A stretch of 64,000 nt of DNA from Pycnopodia helianthoides. Its lineage: Eukaryota > Echinodermata > Asteroidea > Forcipulatida > Asteriidae. Position numbers and translations under genes: made by a program. Under the pieces are notes generated by a model that was not told where the DNA came from, searched no databases, and was given only the letters and a program-made list of their open reading frames with translations. The stretch lies in NCBI GenBank assembly GCA_032158295.1, contig CM063257.1:14538332-14602331 (forward strand), in the 5' to 3' direction. The first letter of the stretch is position 1, and every line of letters starts with the position of its first letter. Of the stretch, positions 23,672-33,173 are shown one piece after another.

Positions 23672-23914
23672 CAGCCACAATCATGGGTACACAATTTTTT
23701 TTTTAGTGTCCATGTTATGAAAAACCAGTTTGGAAACCAGTGATGTAACAGTTATTTCAAAGTTGTTTGTAAATTAACTAACCAGCGCTGTGCGAATGAA
23801 GAGTAGAAAGTACTTGAGTTTGTCGAATACAAGATCTGCAAAGAGTTACTCAATATTTAGGTGGTGTTCATTTTGGTGTCTTCGTAACAAAAAGTGTACC
23901 CATGATTGTGGCTG
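23672..23914. mobile_element. 243-bp element with 21-bp perfect terminal inverted repeats
   Basis: CAGCCACAATCATGGGTACA plus C at 23672-23692 is repeated as the exact reverse complement at 23894-23914. The middle is not palindromic and has no coding frame of note. Confidence 0.7.
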
Positions 23915-24557
23915 TGCACTGATACAGTTAAATAAAGGGTCACAGTTTTTTTTTTTTTTTTTTTTTTTTTGTCAACGAAATGCTGATTGGTAGGCAACAC
24001 TGTAACGAAAGATACGATCAAAGTCACATGTTAAAACAAGTTTTGTTTCAATATTTTCTCCTGACTCACACAAGCCCAAATTTGCACAGGTTTTTTTTTT
24101 TTTTCTCTCATGTAGACGGTTGATCGCACAAAACATGACCACCGTCTGCGATTAGTTTTGTCAGCTCTTACCAATCCTGCATAATACCCTTGTTAATAAG
24201 ATGACCATCGCTGATACTTAACAAAAAATCAATCCGACACCCTGACTGTAATTATTCTACCTGAGATTACATAGACGACAGGTAAGTTGAATTAAGCGTG
24301 TGCATTGATAAGTCTTCGCCACTCATTGTATCGTGTCTTAAGTAATAGCCATTAGGGGCCAATTATATCACCAGCCTCTCCGCTCGTTTGATTGACAAAG
24401 ACATGGAGCCAGACATTCGTGGTGAAGATGACGTCATGGCTGCTTTTAATCAATTTGTTTTTGTTTTCTTGTTTTTGTCTGTCACTAGTTTTAGAAAATA
24501 AAAAAGTATGACAATGGTTCGTGGACGTGTTTAATCATTTTAAATACTTTCAACTCA
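23915..24557. other. No gene recognised
   Basis: T-run at 23947-23970. CAGCTCTTACCAATCCTGCA near 24163 looks like a reversed end of the TACAGGATTGGTAxxxCTGA type seen at 4690 and 15239. Confidence 0.45.
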
Positions 24558-25127
24558 TTAAAGACACAGGGGTCGATTTCACAAAACTCTTCCTAACTTA
24601 GGACTAGTCCTAGGCAATGCTAAGAGATAGGACTAGTCCTAAGTACTGGTCCTAACTTAGGACTAGTCCTATCTCTTAGCATTGCCTAGGACTAGTCCTA
24701 AGTTAGGAAGAGTTTTGTGAAATCGACCCCTGGACACCTTTGGTAATTGTCAAAGACCAGTCTTCTCACTTGGTGTATCTCAACATATGCACAAAATAAC
24801 AAACCTGTGATAATTTGAACTCAATTGGTCGTCGAAGTTGCAAGATAATAATGGAAGAAAAAACACCCTTGTCCATGTTGTCACACGAAGTTGTGTGCTT
24901 TCAGATGCTTGATTTTGATTTCGAGACCTCACGCGTGAGGCCTCAAAATCAGTTCAAATATTTTACTGAGAAATTACTTCTTTCTCAAAAACTACGTTAC
25001 TTCAGAGGGAGCCGTTTCTCACAAAAAATGTTTTATACTATCAACAGCTCTCCATTGCTCGTTACCAAGTAAGTTTTTATGCTAACAATTATTTTGAGTA
25101 ATTACCAATAGTGTCCAGTGCCTTTAA
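24558..25127 (+). mobile_element. Family B TTAA-flanked element, split by a palindrome
   Basis: Family B is about 375 bp with ends TTAAAGRCACTGGACACC and CCAGTGCCTTTAA, and the core CACGCGTGAGGTCTC. Here the left end (TTAAAGACAC) is separated from the rest (TGGACACCTTTGG) by the palindrome at 24568-24730. Confidence 0.88.
24568..24730. repeat. 163-bp palindrome inserted in a family B element
   Basis: Arms AGGGGTCGATTTCACAAAAC and GTTTTGTGAAATCGACCCC. It interrupts family B between TTAAAGACAC and TGGACACC without an obvious target duplication. Confidence 0.9.
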
Positions 25128-25338
25128 ATAACATGCCAAAAACTTTGGCCGCCAACGGTGATCGAGTTTTCGAAGGGAAATACATCAGATTGTGGCTTGT
25201 GAAGATCACGTGATTTGGGATTTCAAAGGAAGGATGTGATCCCTTGCTTCATCGGCAGTTAAATGTTGTATGGCTTTTGATTGTCACACCCAAACAAAGA
25301 TATTGACCAAGCAGGGAGACCGCCAACATAGGATAGCC

Positions 25339-25582
25339 CTGGGCCCAATTTCATAGAGCTGCTAAGCACAACAATTTGCTTAGCATGAAATTTCTTCCTT
25401 GATAAAAACAGGATTACCAACCAAATTCCCACGTGATTTTCAGGATAAGCAAACAATAGCTGAATACCAGTAACAAGCAATATGCAACACATGGAAATTT
25501 GGTTGGTAACCCTGTTTTTATCAAGGAAGAAATTTCATGCTAAGCAAATTGTTGGGCTTAGCAGCTCTATGAAATTGGGCTC
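25339..25582. mobile_element. 244-bp palindromic element with arms of about 85 bp
   Basis: Left arm GGGCCCAATTTCATAGAGCT through CTTGATAAAAACAGGATTAC; right arm GTAACCCTGTTTTTATCAAG through AGCTCTATGAAATTGGGCTC. Very similar to 58954-59196. Confidence 0.88.
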
Positions 25583-25597
25583 AGTTAGTTGATCACC

Positions 25598-25650
25598 GGC
25601 ACGTTAATCCGGAGGTCGTTGGTTCGAATCCCGCCCAAGTAAATTTTCTT
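25598..25650 (+). pseudogene. tRNA-like 3' half (box B remnant)
   Basis: TTAATCCGGAGGTCGTTGGT followed by TCGAATCCCGCC resembles an anticodon arm and T-arm; no 5' half is present. Another isolated box B (GGGTTCGATTCCC) is at about 45779. Confidence 0.5.
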
Positions 25651-26184
25651 TGTTCAACACCAAATCATTTCAAAATGTACCCAATTAAGTTTCCCCTCGT
25701 GGCTTATTGCTTGATATTCTTACGTGCAAGGCTAGAGGTCTAGCGAACGTTCCTCATTGGCCGCTTCTGTGCGCCGCACGCACACAGATGTGCGTTTTCC
25801 GTTGTTACGTCATGTTTTAAACCTCTAAGATGGCTGCGTGATGACGTCATTGCACAAGATCCATTCCTGGGAGACACAGTATGGGGCTACACCATGCCAC
25901 GTATCGAGCGCGAATGTCGCTCTTCAGTTGTACTATTAAATAGCTCTTTACACTCTCTCGCAACAATCGATTCAACGTGCTCCAATCTTGTCCGCCTCGT
26001 TTTCCCCAGCCCATCAGCCTCACCTTTGACCTTTGAACTGTGTGTTCACATCCATGTAAACTAACTTCTCCCGAGGCTCGATGCATTTCCAGCTCCTTCC
26101 CGACATACTGCTCTCTCACTTTTGAATATCTAACATGTCCTGAATCCCCGTCTTACGTTATTTATTTATTTTTATTTCATTTTT
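25651..26184. other. No gene recognised
   Basis: A 90-codon minus frame at 25847-26119 lacks motifs. Inverted CGTCAT/ATGACG words near 25809-25845. Confidence 0.45.
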
Positions 26185-26330
26185 TTTGTTATGCAAGCCA
26201 GCCCCGAACAAGGCTTAAAGCCACTCTTGGTAAAAGGGGCTTGACGATGAAAACATTTAAGCCAAAAATAGCTCAGAAGAGCTGAAGGTAGGAATTGATA
26301 TTCCTCCTAAAACAGTCTAGGCATGTAGGA
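26185..26330 (+). repeat. Dispersed repeat (second copy at 47875)
   Basis: CAAGGCTTAAAGCCACTCTT, AGCTGAAGGTAGGAATTGAT and AAACAGTCTAG are shared with 47875-48015. Confidence 0.75.
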
Positions 26331-26714
26331 TGGAGGGAAACATGCACCAGGCAAGAGGTTCCAAAAGAGATGCAGTGCGCAAAAATAAAGCTTTTGAAAT
26401 TGCTGTTCGTTCTACATCTCAGCAAAGCAAGAGTGCATGGGTGAGAAGAAGCAGAAAGCCTGGTTTCACGCTCGGTCATCGTTATAACCTTACCCCAGTG
26501 CAAATGTATCATCAATAGTTATTCCTCTGTTGATTTATTCCCCCTTTCGCTTTTATCCCTAACCTTGAGTTGACCATCGGAACGCCCCTGAAATGAACCT
26601 CTTGTGACTCAAGAATATGGTTTAAAAAAGAAGAAGCTATATACACACCCTCGAAATCTGCCGGGCAGCAATTTTTTCTGCAGCACACGTCGGCTATGGA
26701 GTCAACAGTTAAAT
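26331..26714. other. No gene recognised
   Basis: Between the dispersed repeat and a family A element; nothing identified. Confidence 0.5.
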
Positions 26715-27106
26715 TTAAAGGAACATTACATGATTTTTGGGGCCAAAAAACAGTTGCTGGCAGTGTAAGCACCTTATGTAATCCACCATATACATAAACT
26801 GACAAACCTGTAGAAGTTTGAGATCGATCGGCCATCTGGGTCACGAGAAAACAGTGAAAAACCGATTACACATTTGCATGAAATCATATAGATTCAACAA
26901 ATGAATAAAACGCTCACTGAGCGATAAACTCCAATCGGAAAATTAGTTTATTCATTTCTCATCAAATATGGCATTTCAGACAGAAATATTTCAAGGGATG
27001 TTTTCTACTATCGTCATCATTAGACCGTGTAAGTTTTATGTAAATCTGTCATCAAAAAGTATATTTCACAAGTTTTTTTCTTACCAATTCTGTAATGTTC
27101 CTTTAA
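26715..27106 (+). mobile_element. Family A TTAA-flanked element
   Basis: Full copy, TTAA at 26715-26718 and 27103-27106, left end slightly diverged (TACATGATTTTTGGGG). Confidence 0.9.
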
Positions 27107-27872
27107 ATGTATGTAACTTCGCGTATTTTAACAAAATACGCATCCCTTACAAAAACACCTTAAGTGAACTGCTGTCGAAGTCTAATAAAACAAAAAAACA
27201 TTTGAATTCATCGCATCCAGACCTTTTGAAGATTACTGCATTTCAAGCTTATATAAAATCGACTCCTTTTTTGCGGGGGGGGGGGGGAGGAGGGGAGCCA
27301 ACAAAAAAAGGATCGTCAAAATGTTGAAGGCATAATGAGCTTAAATCTACAAGGGCCCAACGGCGACGATCCATTAAAGAAATGACATTAACTGCGCCGT
27401 GTACTATCAGAGACCGCTCAATACCCCCACTGTATGTCATGCGGTATTGTGTGTTCCAAGTCATGCCATCTTCAATTATTTCAACTTGCTGTTTGCTCAC
27501 CGTGAGTGTGAGGTGGGGTGACTGAGGGTAGGAGTACATCGCCTGGAGACCCCCGGCCTTTTTTTTTCTTGGGCTCTGTCTGCGTTTGACTTCGGATCGA
27601 ACTGCGATGCAAAAAAAAGGATCCCCTTGTTTTTTTTCTCCTTAATGCTATACGGAAATGTAAGACGAAAGCTCGAGCACATGCGATGAATCTATTTACA
27701 TCACAATGCTTTTTGTATGACATTTTTCCCTTTTTTTTTTTTTTTAATAACATGTAGGCACATGAACTTCGGAGAGTAGCTGTATGGAATTTTTCTCTTA
27801 ATTAATTACTTGAACGTTCTGTGACAAGAATGTATGTGCTTGTCTTGAAATAATGTTAAATATTTAGCACAG
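27107..27872. other. No gene recognised
   Basis: G-run at 27276-27288 and several T-runs; no conserved frame. Confidence 0.5.
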
Positions 27873-28005
27873 TGTTGTTGTTGCTGTTGTTGCTGTTGTT
27901 ATTGTTGTTGTTGTTTGTTGTTGTGTCTGTTGTTGTTTGGTGTTGTTGATTGTTGTCATTGTTGCTGCTGATGGTGTTGTTGTTGTTGTTTTTTTTTTTT
28001 TTTTA
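27873..28005. repeat. TTG/TTGCTG microsatellite and T-run
   Basis: Imperfect (TTG)n with TTGCTG interruptions, followed by a run of T just upstream of the 91-bp array. Confidence 0.9.
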
Positions 28006-28081
28006 CTTGCACGTTACGGCCTACAAGGTAAAGACGATCATGGTGGAAAACATCCATTGAAATTAAGTTTGCTTGAAATGC

Positions 28082-28829
28082 TACAGTGGGTCAGGTCCAA
28101 CGGGACCCAGATACGGGGCTCTTCTGACCCGCATGTTGTTAGAGTGGATTGCTTCACCGATCAACTATTGTACAAAGTGGTTCAGGCCCATCAAGACCCG
28201 GATCCGGGTCATTTCTAACCCGCAGGTTGTTAGAGTGTATTGCTTCCCGGATCAACTACTGTACATAGTGGTTCAGGCCTATCAAGACCCGGATCCGGGT
28301 CATTTCTAACCCGCAGGTTGTTAGAGTGTATTGCTTCCTGGATCAACTACTGTACATAGTGGTTCAGGCCTATCAAGACCCGGATCCGGGTCATTTCTAA
28401 CCCGCAGGTTGTTAGAGTGTATTGCTTCCCGGATCAACTACTGTACAAAGTGGTTCAGGCCCATCAAGACCCGGATCCGGGTCATTTCTAACCCGCAGGT
28501 TGTTAGAGTGTATTGCTTCCCGGATCAACTACTGTACATAGTGGTTCAGGCCCATCAAGACCCGGATCCGGGTCATTTCTAACCCGCAGGTTGTAAGAGT
28601 TTATTGCTTCCCGGATCAACTACTGTACATAGTGGTTCAGGCCCATCAAGACCCGGATCCGGGTCATTTCTAACCCGCAGGTTGTTAGAGTGTATTGCTT
28701 CTCGGATCAACTACTGTACATAGTGGTTCAGGCCTATCAAGACCCGGATCCGGGTCATTTCTAACCCGCAGGTTGTTAGAGTTTATTGCTTCCCGGATCA
28801 ACTACTGTATATAGTGGTTCCGGGTAAAA
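28082..28829. repeat. 91-bp minisatellite, about eight copies, just 5' of exon 1
   Basis: The motif TCAAGACCCGGATC recurs at 28191, 28282, 28373, 28464, 28555, 28646 and 28737, exactly 91 bp apart, with a diverged first unit near 28100 and a diverged last one. Each unit carries the perfect 16-bp palindrome GACCCGGATCCGGGTC. The unit is not a multiple of three, and the short open frames here are by-products. The array ends about 100 bp before the exon 1 acceptor. Confidence 0.95.
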
Positions 28830-28927
28830 TCTGACCCGAAAGTTATTAGAGTGCATTGTTTGCATATTAACGTACATAATCAGGAATACTAACATAAATC
28901 ATTTGTTTCTTCGTATCTTTATGACAG

Positions 28928-29066
28928 TGTGACATGGCGACCGGGATGAAGGCGTTCTTTGAGTCATTGGCCACTGGACCCCCTAAGTACATGGTGTTTG
29001 GTGGAGCCTGCCAGGTCGTCACAGAACCGATCGCCGAGGCTGTACACTTCTGGAAAAATAGTCCAG
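28928..29066 (+). CDS. GABBR2-like: GABA-B receptor 2-like, internal exon 1 (lobe 1 of Venus-flytrap domain)
   Basis: The exon follows an acceptor ending ATGACAG and ends at CAG|GTAAAG. It reads from the first base and gives 46 codons plus one base. Residues 1-28 run from CDMATGMKAFFES to MVFGGAC; the two cysteines are 27 residues apart, as in the conserved lobe 1 disulfide of type 2 subunits. PIAEAVHFW follows and matches the helix before the next intron. After the tryptophan codon the frame gives KNSP plus one base, which does not fit the phase-0 acceptor of exon 2. The run of five As at 29054-29058 explains this: with four As the end reads WKIVQ, equivalent to the WNLVQ-like end expected, and the exon becomes 138 bp, phase 0. 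The start depends on the acceptor; no initiator is expected. A 91-bp tandem array lies about 100 bp upstream and transposons begin within bases of the donor. Confidence 0.85.
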
Positions 29067-29074
29067 GTAAAGGC
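29065..29074 (+). promoter_or_regulatory. Exon 1 splice donor, also left copy of a transposon target duplication
   Basis: AGGTAAAGGC spans the exon-intron junction (exon ends at 29066). The same ten bases recur at 29434-29443 on the far side of an inverted-repeat element, so the donor has been duplicated by insertion. Use of the proximal copy leaves the mRNA unchanged. Confidence 0.75.
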
Positions 29075-29434
29075 TAGACTTGTGCACAAGTCGCTAAATG
29101 TTTGTCGTCGCGGTGATGGTATTAACGGTTCTGTCGCAACGACACTCTCGCGAGCGAGACTGTTGCTCCGAGCGAGACTAAGGCCATGTCCGAATTGGCG
29201 GCTACGGCTACGGCTACGGCTAGATTTCCACGTCATCATGTGTTGAAGTATAGGATGTCCTTAGCAACACCCCTAGCTACAGTCGTAGCCGTAGCTGTGG
29301 CCGCTAATTCGGATACGGCCTCATGCTCTCGCGACTACGGCCCGATTATAACCAGCAGCAAGAATCGCGAGCGCAGTATAATCACGCGAGAGCATGCGTT
29401 GCGACAAACTCTAAGCGACTTGTCCACAAGTCTA
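29075..29434. mobile_element. hAT-like non-autonomous element in the exon 1 splice donor
   Basis: About 360 bp with terminal inverted repeats of roughly 33 bp starting TAGACTTGTG and ending CCACAAGTCTA, with four mismatches between arms. Direct repeats of 8-10 bp flank it. An 8-bp duplication is typical of hAT transposons; assignment to hAT is inference as no transposase is present. A second element (29181-29321) sits inside. A lone end of the same family (ACGACTTGTCCACAAGTCT) occurs at about 11006-11028. Confidence 0.7.
29181..29321. mobile_element. AGGCCxTxTCCGAATT inverted-repeat element nested in the hAT-like element
   Basis: About 141 bp. Left end AGGCCATGTCCGAATTGGCG and right end, read on the other strand, AGGCCGTATCCGAATTAGCG. 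The arms continue into repeated GGCTAC units. No clear target duplication. Confidence 0.7.
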
Positions 29435-29443
29435 GGTAAAGGC
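29434..29443 (+). promoter_or_regulatory. Duplicated potential splice donor (right target-site copy)
   Basis: Second copy of AGGTAAAGGC at the right edge of the element 29075-29434. It is a good match to a donor. Splicing here would add 369 bp to exon 1 and meet a stop: TAG at 29075 in the present frame, or TGA at about 29244 in the frame restored by removing one A. Confidence 0.6.
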
Positions 29444-29565
29444 GTGTCCGAACGGGCAGCTTTGGCTACGGCTGTGGATGTTGCTAAGGGTGTTGCTATG
29501 GGCGTCATATGCTTTAACGCTTGTTCTCGTGACGACTAAGATGTAGCCGCTAATTTTTGACACCT
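29440..29565. mobile_element. Second AGGCxTGTCCGAA inverted-repeat element directly after the donor
   Basis: Starts AGGCGTGTCCGAACGGGCAG and ends, read on the other strand, AGGTGTCAAAAATTAGCGGC. Without the hAT-like insertion, its first base lies four bases after the exon 1 junction (GTAA|AGGC), so part of the donor consensus would come from the element. Confidence 0.55.
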
Positions 29566-29936
29566 GTGACTTCGGGCCAAGAAGGGAGAATGTTAAACCT
29601 ACGGTTTAGTGGTTTCGAAACATCCTGTTCTTTCTTATCGTTTGGGGAATTTGAAAAGGAACGACACAAAGCATGGTCTGTTTTATTTTGACGGTGTATT
29701 TTTTTTATTTTTTTAAAATATTTTTTACAGTTTTTGTTTTACTTTTAAACTGATATGTGCTTGCCCAAATCAAAGCTCACTTGATAAGATTTCATGTATT
29801 GTGACATGCCTGAGTTATTGCTAAAGGACATTGGCATAAACCAAACATGTTCATTTGAGGGTGGGTGCAAGCGTGGGCAAGGACAATTTTGTTCGTTTTT
29901 AAATTGTATGTTCGTTACTGTTTTTAATTATTTTGT
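29566..29936. other. Intron 1, no feature recognised
   Basis: AT-rich unique sequence. Confidence 0.5.
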
Positions 29937-30330
29937 TTAAAGGAACATTACAGAATTGGTTTTTTGCTAACAAAACAGTTGCTGGCAGTGTAAGCACTTT
30001 ATGTAATCCACCATATACATAAACTGACAAACCTGTAGAAGTTTGAGATCGATCGGCCATCGGGGTCACGAGAAAATAGTGAAAAACCGATTATACATTT
30101 GCATGAAATCATATAGGTTCAAAAAATGAATAAAACGCTCACTGAGCGATAAACTCCAATCGGAAAATTAGTTTATTCATTTCTCATCAAATATGGCATT
30201 TCAGATAGAAATATTTCAAGGGATGTTTTCTACTACCATCATCATTAGACCGTGTAAGTTTTATGTAAATCTGTGATCAAAAGTATATTTTACAAGTTTT
30301 GTTCTTACCAATTCTGTAATGTTCCTTTAA
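29937..30330 (+). mobile_element. Family A TTAA-flanked element (intron 1)
   Basis: Full copy with intact ends, TTAA at 29937-29940 and 30327-30330. Confidence 0.92.
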
Positions 30331-30589
30331 CTATATCTATTTATTTTGTACTATTGTCTCTATTTTTATTTATTTATTATTATGATTAAAGCAATTTTTG
30401 GGGAGGGCTTGTTCATGTTTCGAGCCATTCCTTTGTGATTTTTTTTTTCCAAATCTCTCGTCGAGGGGGCGGGGCGGTGGACGTGGGGGCGCTTGGGTTC
30501 TGAGCACGCCTGATTCCGATGTTGTCATTCAGGTTTATTTCAGTCATACCGTTCCATTTACAAACATTCAAGATGACATTTTCACCATT

Positions 30590-30860
30590 CCTCGGTTCGG
30601 ATTTCTACTAATTTATCAAATTGATTGGTTGACTAGCCTTGTGCCTTTTTTTTTTTTTTTCTTTTTTTTTTTGCGAAGTTTAAAGATTTTTTTCGACCTG
30701 ATGAATTGAACGATCTCATTTGACCAGTGAATGCTAAACTGCTGAAATTGAATTACTTTCTTTTTGACTGTTGGATGCCGATGCAACGGAGCATTCATTT
30801 TCAAACGAAACTGCGTGAGACGGGTATTATAATTGATTGGATTTTTTGTTGCAAATGGCC
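30590..30860 (+). repeat. Dispersed repeat (copy of 6513-6790)
   Basis: TTGACCAGTGAATGCTAAAC, CCGATGCAACGGAGCATTCA and ATGGCCGGGAAAACC; interrupted by T-runs. Confidence 0.7.
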
Positions 30861-31270
30861 GGGAAAACCTCGACTAACCTGTATGGCAATCAAAACACCG
30901 TTATTATTATTATTTGATTTTATTTTTCTTTACAAATTAAAATGAATTACACAAAGAAGAGAAACAAGAGAACGTTACATTGATGTAGAGAAGGCTAGAC
31001 TGAGAAGGAAAAAAAAAAAAAAAAAAAAAAAAAAACAACAACAACAACAACAACAACGAAATTGTCCTACATCTAAAAGGTTCAGTCTGCCAGTACAATT
31101 ATTTCTAAACAGTTCAGACAGGCAAAATCACTTGAAAAATTTCAATAACATCAGGGATACAAAAAAAATATTTGAGTTGTGTGAGGTGTATCAAGGAGAA
31201 AGCTGTTGACTGCCGCTATAATAAATGAAGAGTCACAAAAGGCAGGCAGACTGTGAAAAAAAGATATACT
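30861..31270. other. Intron 1, A-run and AAC microsatellite
   Basis: A-run at about 31010-31034 followed by (AAC)n to 31060; otherwise nothing. Confidence 0.6.
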
Positions 31271-31645
31271 TTAAAGGCACTGGACACATTGGTAATTGCT
31301 CAAAATAATTGTCAGCATAAACACTTACTTGGTAACGAGCAATGGAGAGCTGTTGATAGTATAAAACATTGTGAGAAACGGCTCCCCTGAAGTAACGTAG
31401 TTTTTGAGAAAGAACTAATTTCTTGAATTGATTTTGAGACCTTCTGCGTGAGGTCTCGAAATCAAGCATCTGAAAGCACACAACTTCGTGTGACAAGGGT
31501 GTTTTTTCTTCCATTATTATCTCGCAACTTCGAGGACCAATTGAGTTCAAATTTTCACAGGTTTGTTATTTTGTGCATAATGTTGAGATACACCAAGTGA
31601 GAAGACTGGTCTTTGACAATTACCAAAGGTGTCCAGTGTCTTTAA
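31271..31645 (-). mobile_element. Family B TTAA-flanked element (intron 1)
   Basis: Full reverse copy, TTAA at 31271-31274 and 31642-31645. Inverted relative to the copy at 32123. Confidence 0.9.
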
Positions 31646-31691
31646 AAACATAATTTTGAGTGTAGGATTGTAGGTTGGGTTGCATCAGAAT

Positions 31692-31880
31692 ACCCCCCCC
31701 CCAAAAAAAAAAAAAAAAATAAATAAATAAATAAATAAATAATAATAAATAATAAAAATAAAATAAAAATATAAAAAAAAAAAATAAAATAAAAAAAAAT
31801 AAAAAAAAAAATAAAAATAATTAAATAAATAAAATTAATAAAATTAAATAATAAATAAAAAAAAAAAAAAAAAATTAAAA
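31692..31880. repeat. A-rich (TAAA)n low-complexity tract
   Basis: TAAA and A runs after a short C run; minus-strand Phe/Ile-rich open frame is an artefact of composition. Confidence 0.95.
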
Positions 31881-32122
31881 ACAATTTTAAAAAAATGTCA
31901 GTATCTGGTATTTAGTAATTCCTTAAAGCTGACTGTTTCACGCAGGATTAAGAGACGCGTGTTTTCACTGTTTCATGTCTCTGTAGTGTGTACTCTTTTC
32001 TCAAAAACTTAAACACTAATGAAGCTGAAACTACTACAGGTAAGCTGTGTTACATAATATATCTTCATTTACAGTGAGTATGGATGCATTTTTATTACCG
32101 AAAAAGAAAAGTTCAACGTCCT

Positions 32123-32497
32123 TTAAAGACACTGGACACCTTTGGGAATTGTCAAAGACCTGTCTTCTCACTTAATGTATCTCAACATATACACAAAATA
32201 ACAAACCTGTGAAAATTTGAACTCAATTGGTCGTCGAAGTTGCAGATAATAATGGAAGAAAAAACACCCTTGTCACACGATGTTGTGTGCTTTCAGATGC
32301 TTGATTGCGAGGACCTCACGCGTGAGGTCTCAAAATCAATTCAAATAAATTACTTCTTTCTCAAAAACTACGTTACTTCAGAGGGAGCCGTTTCTCACAA
32401 TGTTTTATACTACAACAGCTCTCCATTGCTCGTTACCAAGTAATTTTTATGCTAACAATTATTTTGAGTAATTACCATTAGTGTCCAGTGCCTTTAA
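32123..32497 (+). mobile_element. Family B TTAA-flanked element (intron 1)
   Basis: Full copy with TTAA at 32123-32126 and 32494-32497. Its right TTAA is also the left TTAA of the next element. Confidence 0.9.
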
Positions 32498-32883
32498 AGG
32501 CAGGGTGTACATTTTTTAGTCTGCAAAAACCATCATCTTCACTTTGTGTATCCCAACATAATGCATAAAATAACAAACCTGTAAAAATTTGGGGCTCAAT
32601 TGGTCAACAAAGATGCAAGAAAATAACAAAAGAAAAAAAAAACACCATTGCTGCATAGATTTGTGCCCTCTCAGATGCCCGAGAAAGGCCTCATACCTGA
32701 AGCCATTTTCAGGATCAAATTAGTGGGTGAAAACTCATCACTTCCTCTAAAATTACGTCACTTTAAAAGTGTGTTTTTCTACCAATGTTTCATCACATCA
32801 ACAGCTCTCCAGTGCTTTTTACCAAGTAAGTTTTACGGTCACTGACTTGTGGAATAATTACCAAAAGTACACCCCGCCTTTAA
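32494..32883 (+). mobile_element. Family B2 TTAA-flanked element abutting family B
   Basis: Ends TTAAAGGCAGGGTGTAC and GTACACCCCGCCTTTAA. The inside resembles family B (ATAACAAACCTGTAAAAATT, TCAATTGGTCAACAAAGATG). TTAA at 32494-32497 and 32880-32883. Confidence 0.88.
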
Positions 32884-33138
32884 TATCATCCTTTGTGTTG
32901 GTACATCTGCAAAGTGGCAATAATAATTGTTTTCTGGTTTTTTTTTCGGAGCAAAACACTTTTACAAACACCTGCAAATCATTCGCCCTCGTCTAAGCCC
33001 CGAAAGAGTGCCGAGGGAGTGGCATTACAACAGTTCAAAATGTCACGGATTTGCACATCGCAATTTTCCTATCAGATGGCGAGGCACCCCGGAAAGACGT
33101 ACAAAAACATTACAAAAACACGAATATGTTTGTCTTGC

Positions 33139-33173
<35 letters not shown>

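Noticed and set aside
28073..28582. Three plus-strand frames of 78-93 codons with repeated peptide words before exon 1
   Set aside because: They are the 91-bp array translated; each ends at the same stop in the unit and none joins the receptor frame.
31642..31884. 80-codon Phe/Ile/Tyr minus-strand frame
   Set aside because: Low-complexity A-rich tract.
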